Assembly (NCBI GenBank): GCA_964195545.1
Contig: CAXMQQ010000011.1
Location: 1-7,333, forward strand
DNA: 7,333 nt
From: JAHEEL01 sp964195545
GTDB lineage: Bacteria > Actinomycetota > Acidimicrobiia > Spongiisociales > UBA5794
Direction: 5' to 3'
The translations under genes and the position numbers were made by a program. Positions 6,184-7,333 of the stretch are shown here, piece after piece. Positions within the stretch are counted from its first letter, which is position 1, and each line of letters opens with the position of its first letter. The notes under the pieces were generated by a model. It did no database searches, had not been told where the DNA came from, and saw nothing but the letters and a program-made list of their open reading frames with translations.

Positions 6184-6232
6184 TCTCGATCAGAACCGTG
6201 CGACGCTGTGATCCAGCTCGAGCGAGGAAGAC

Positions 6233-6907
6233 GTGACCAACGGCGGAACAGTGCTGCTCATTGAAGACGAAGAGGAGATCGCTGAGCTCCTTCGAATGGC
6301 ATTCGAGCGTGAGGGCTTCCGATTCATCCACGCAACCAGCGGCGAGTCGGGACTCGAGCGGCTACGCGATCGTGACGCACGGGTCGTGCTGCTTGATGTC
6401 GGTCTGCCGGGCATCGATGGATTCGAGGTCTGCAGAAGGATCAGGTCAGGCTCGGATGTCCCGGTCATCATGCTCACCGCTCGAGACACAGAGATCGACA
6501 CGATCGTCGGGTTGGAGATCGGCGCCGACGACTACGTCACGAAGCCGTTCTCCGTTCGCGAGCTCGTAGCACGAACGAAGGCGGTTCTCCGGAGGAGCGA
6601 AGAGGCACCGGTCGAACGTTCGATCATCGAGGTCGCGGGGTTCTCGATCGACGGCGGGAGACGCGAGATCATCGGGCCGAACGGGACGGTCACCCGTCCA
6701 ACGGCACGGGAGTTCGACCTGCTGTGGTACCTGGCGGAACACCCCGGCCTTGTCCTGTCGCGAGACCAGATCCTCGAGGCGGTCTGGGGCTACGACTACT
6801 TCGGCGAGACCCGCACCATCGACGTTCACGTCCGGCAATTGAGGAAGAAGCTCGACGGCATCCCGATCGAGACGGTGTGGGGCGTCGGCTACCGTATCGA
6901 CGGATGA
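6233..6907 (+). CDS. OmpR/PhoB-family two-component response regulator
   Basis: A cytoplasmic transcription factor switched on by phosphorylation from its partner kinase. The 224-aa product has a receiver domain at about 6-120 with acidic pocket residues E11/D12, phospho-acceptor D55 (VVLLDVGLPGIDG), T82 (IMLTAR) and K104 (DDYVTKPFSVREL). A winged-helix DNA-binding domain at about 130-222 contains TAREFDLLWYLAEHPGLVLS (157-176), the recognition-helix region TRTIDVHVRQLRKKL (193-207) and the wing VWGVGYRIDG (215-224). All key residues are intact. The start is a GTG at 6233 with GAGGA at 6224-6228, 4 nt upstream, giving MTNGGTVLLIEDEEE. The gene is followed after 13 bp by a histidine kinase gene, the usual operon order. 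The regulon is not visible; the inverted repeat 65-87 bp upstream of the start is a candidate binding site. Confidence 0.95.
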   Translation: MTNGGTVLLIEDEEEIAELLRMAFEREGFRFIHATSGESGLERLRDRDARVVLLDVGLPGIDGFEVCRRIRSGSDVPVIMLTARDTEIDTIVGLEIGADDYVTKPFSVRELVARTKAVLRRSEEAPVERSIIEVAGFSIDGGRREIIGPNGTVTRPTAREFDLLWYLAEHPGLVLSRDQILEAVWGYDYFGETRTIDVHVRQLRKKLDGIPIETVWGVGYRIDG

Positions 6908-6920
6908 GGGGGACCGTTCA

Positions 6921-7333
6921 ATGACACGGCGCATCGCGATCGGAACCGCGGTGATCGCCATGGTGATGGTTGTTGTTGGACTCGCTGTCTTCGCCTATGT
7001 CGATAGGGCGGTTCGAGAACAGGCCCAGGAAGAGCTCTTCCGACAGGCCGAGGCCACCGGTGCCCTTATCGAGAGCGAACTCGAGGATGTGGAGATCGCC
7101 CCCGGTCCTCGAATCGAACCTCAACTCCGGAACGTGCGGGTGGAAGCGGGGAGAATTCTCGAACGTGCGAGGGTCGTCGCGGGGCACGACATCGTGGAAG
7201 GCGCGCTCCTCGTCGGTGACCGGTCATTCCCTCTCTCTCTTCGTCAGGATCTGATGGCTTCGCTTCCCGCAGACCTGTCTGAGCGAGAGGTGCTGAGCCT
7301 CGGCATCGACGGAACCGAGATGCTCGCGACCGT
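6921..7333 (+). CDS. Sensor histidine kinase, N-terminal part only
   Basis: The frame opens at an ATG at 6921, 13 bp after the response regulator stop, with AGGGGG (6907-6912) 8 nt upstream as ribosome binding site. It stays open for 137 codons to the right edge. The protein starts MTRRIAIGTAVIAMVMVVVG, with one membrane segment at about residues 5-27 after a positively charged N-terminus. An extracytoplasmic, Glu/Arg-rich helical region follows (AVREQAQEELFRQAEATGAL, about 30-49) and then a mixed region to 137. This is the typical layout of the sensor part of a membrane-bound histidine kinase. The second membrane segment, HAMP, H-box and ATPase domains would lie beyond the window and are not seen. 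Kinase identity is inferred from position and topology. The signal cannot be inferred. Confidence 0.82.
   Translation, partial: MTRRIAIGTAVIAMVMVVVGLAVFAYVDRAVREQAQEELFRQAEATGALIESELEDVEIAPGPRIEPQLRNVRVEAGRILERARVVAGHDIVEGALLVGDRSFPLSLRQDLMASLPADLSEREVLSLGIDGTEMLAT

Noticed and set aside
6612..6623. Perfect 12-bp palindrome TCGAACGTTCGA
   Set aside because: It resembles half-sites of the actinobacterial SOS box (GAAC-N4-GTTC) but has no 4-nt spacer and lies within the response regulator coding sequence, so it is most likely codon-driven.

Overview
The window looks like chromosomal DNA of a high-G+C actinobacterium. The clues are the 5' end of a DUF222/13E12-type gene (a family concentrated in Actinobacteria), strong G/C third-position codon bias, GTG and TTG starts, and several starts that look leaderless, with a TANNNT hexamer exactly 6 nt before the ATG. 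The genus cannot be read from the sequence; an environmental lineage such as Acidimicrobiia is only a guess.

Layout. At the left edge a DUF222-type gene reads leftward out of the window. After a short A+T-richer spacer, a rightward pair follows: endonuclease III (nth) and a DinF-type MATE efflux protein, joined by an ATGA start/stop overlap. A leftward MFS transporter overlaps the MATE gene tail to tail by 80 bp. The MFS gene begins only 12 bp from a divergent ccdA-type thiol-disulfide transporter gene. Next come a stand-alone trpE (anthranilate synthase component I) and, after a 79-bp spacer with an inverted repeat, an OmpR/PhoB-type response regulator followed by a sensor histidine kinase cut by the right edge.

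Working together. Three gene pairs have clear organisation: nth-MATE (translationally coupled), MFS/ccdA (divergent, shared spacer) and regulator/kinase (a two-component operon). trpE stands alone, without trpG or other trp genes in view, and ccdA has no visible redoxin or cytochrome c maturation partner. The two-component system's target is not visible; the DNA just upstream of it is a candidate for autoregulation.

No obviously new system is present. Every gene falls in a known family. The points worth a second look are the start-site architecture, the tight gene overlaps, the truncated DUF222 gene and the inverted repeat before the two-component operon. No tRNA, rRNA, CRISPR array, insertion sequence or convincing intrinsic terminator was seen.
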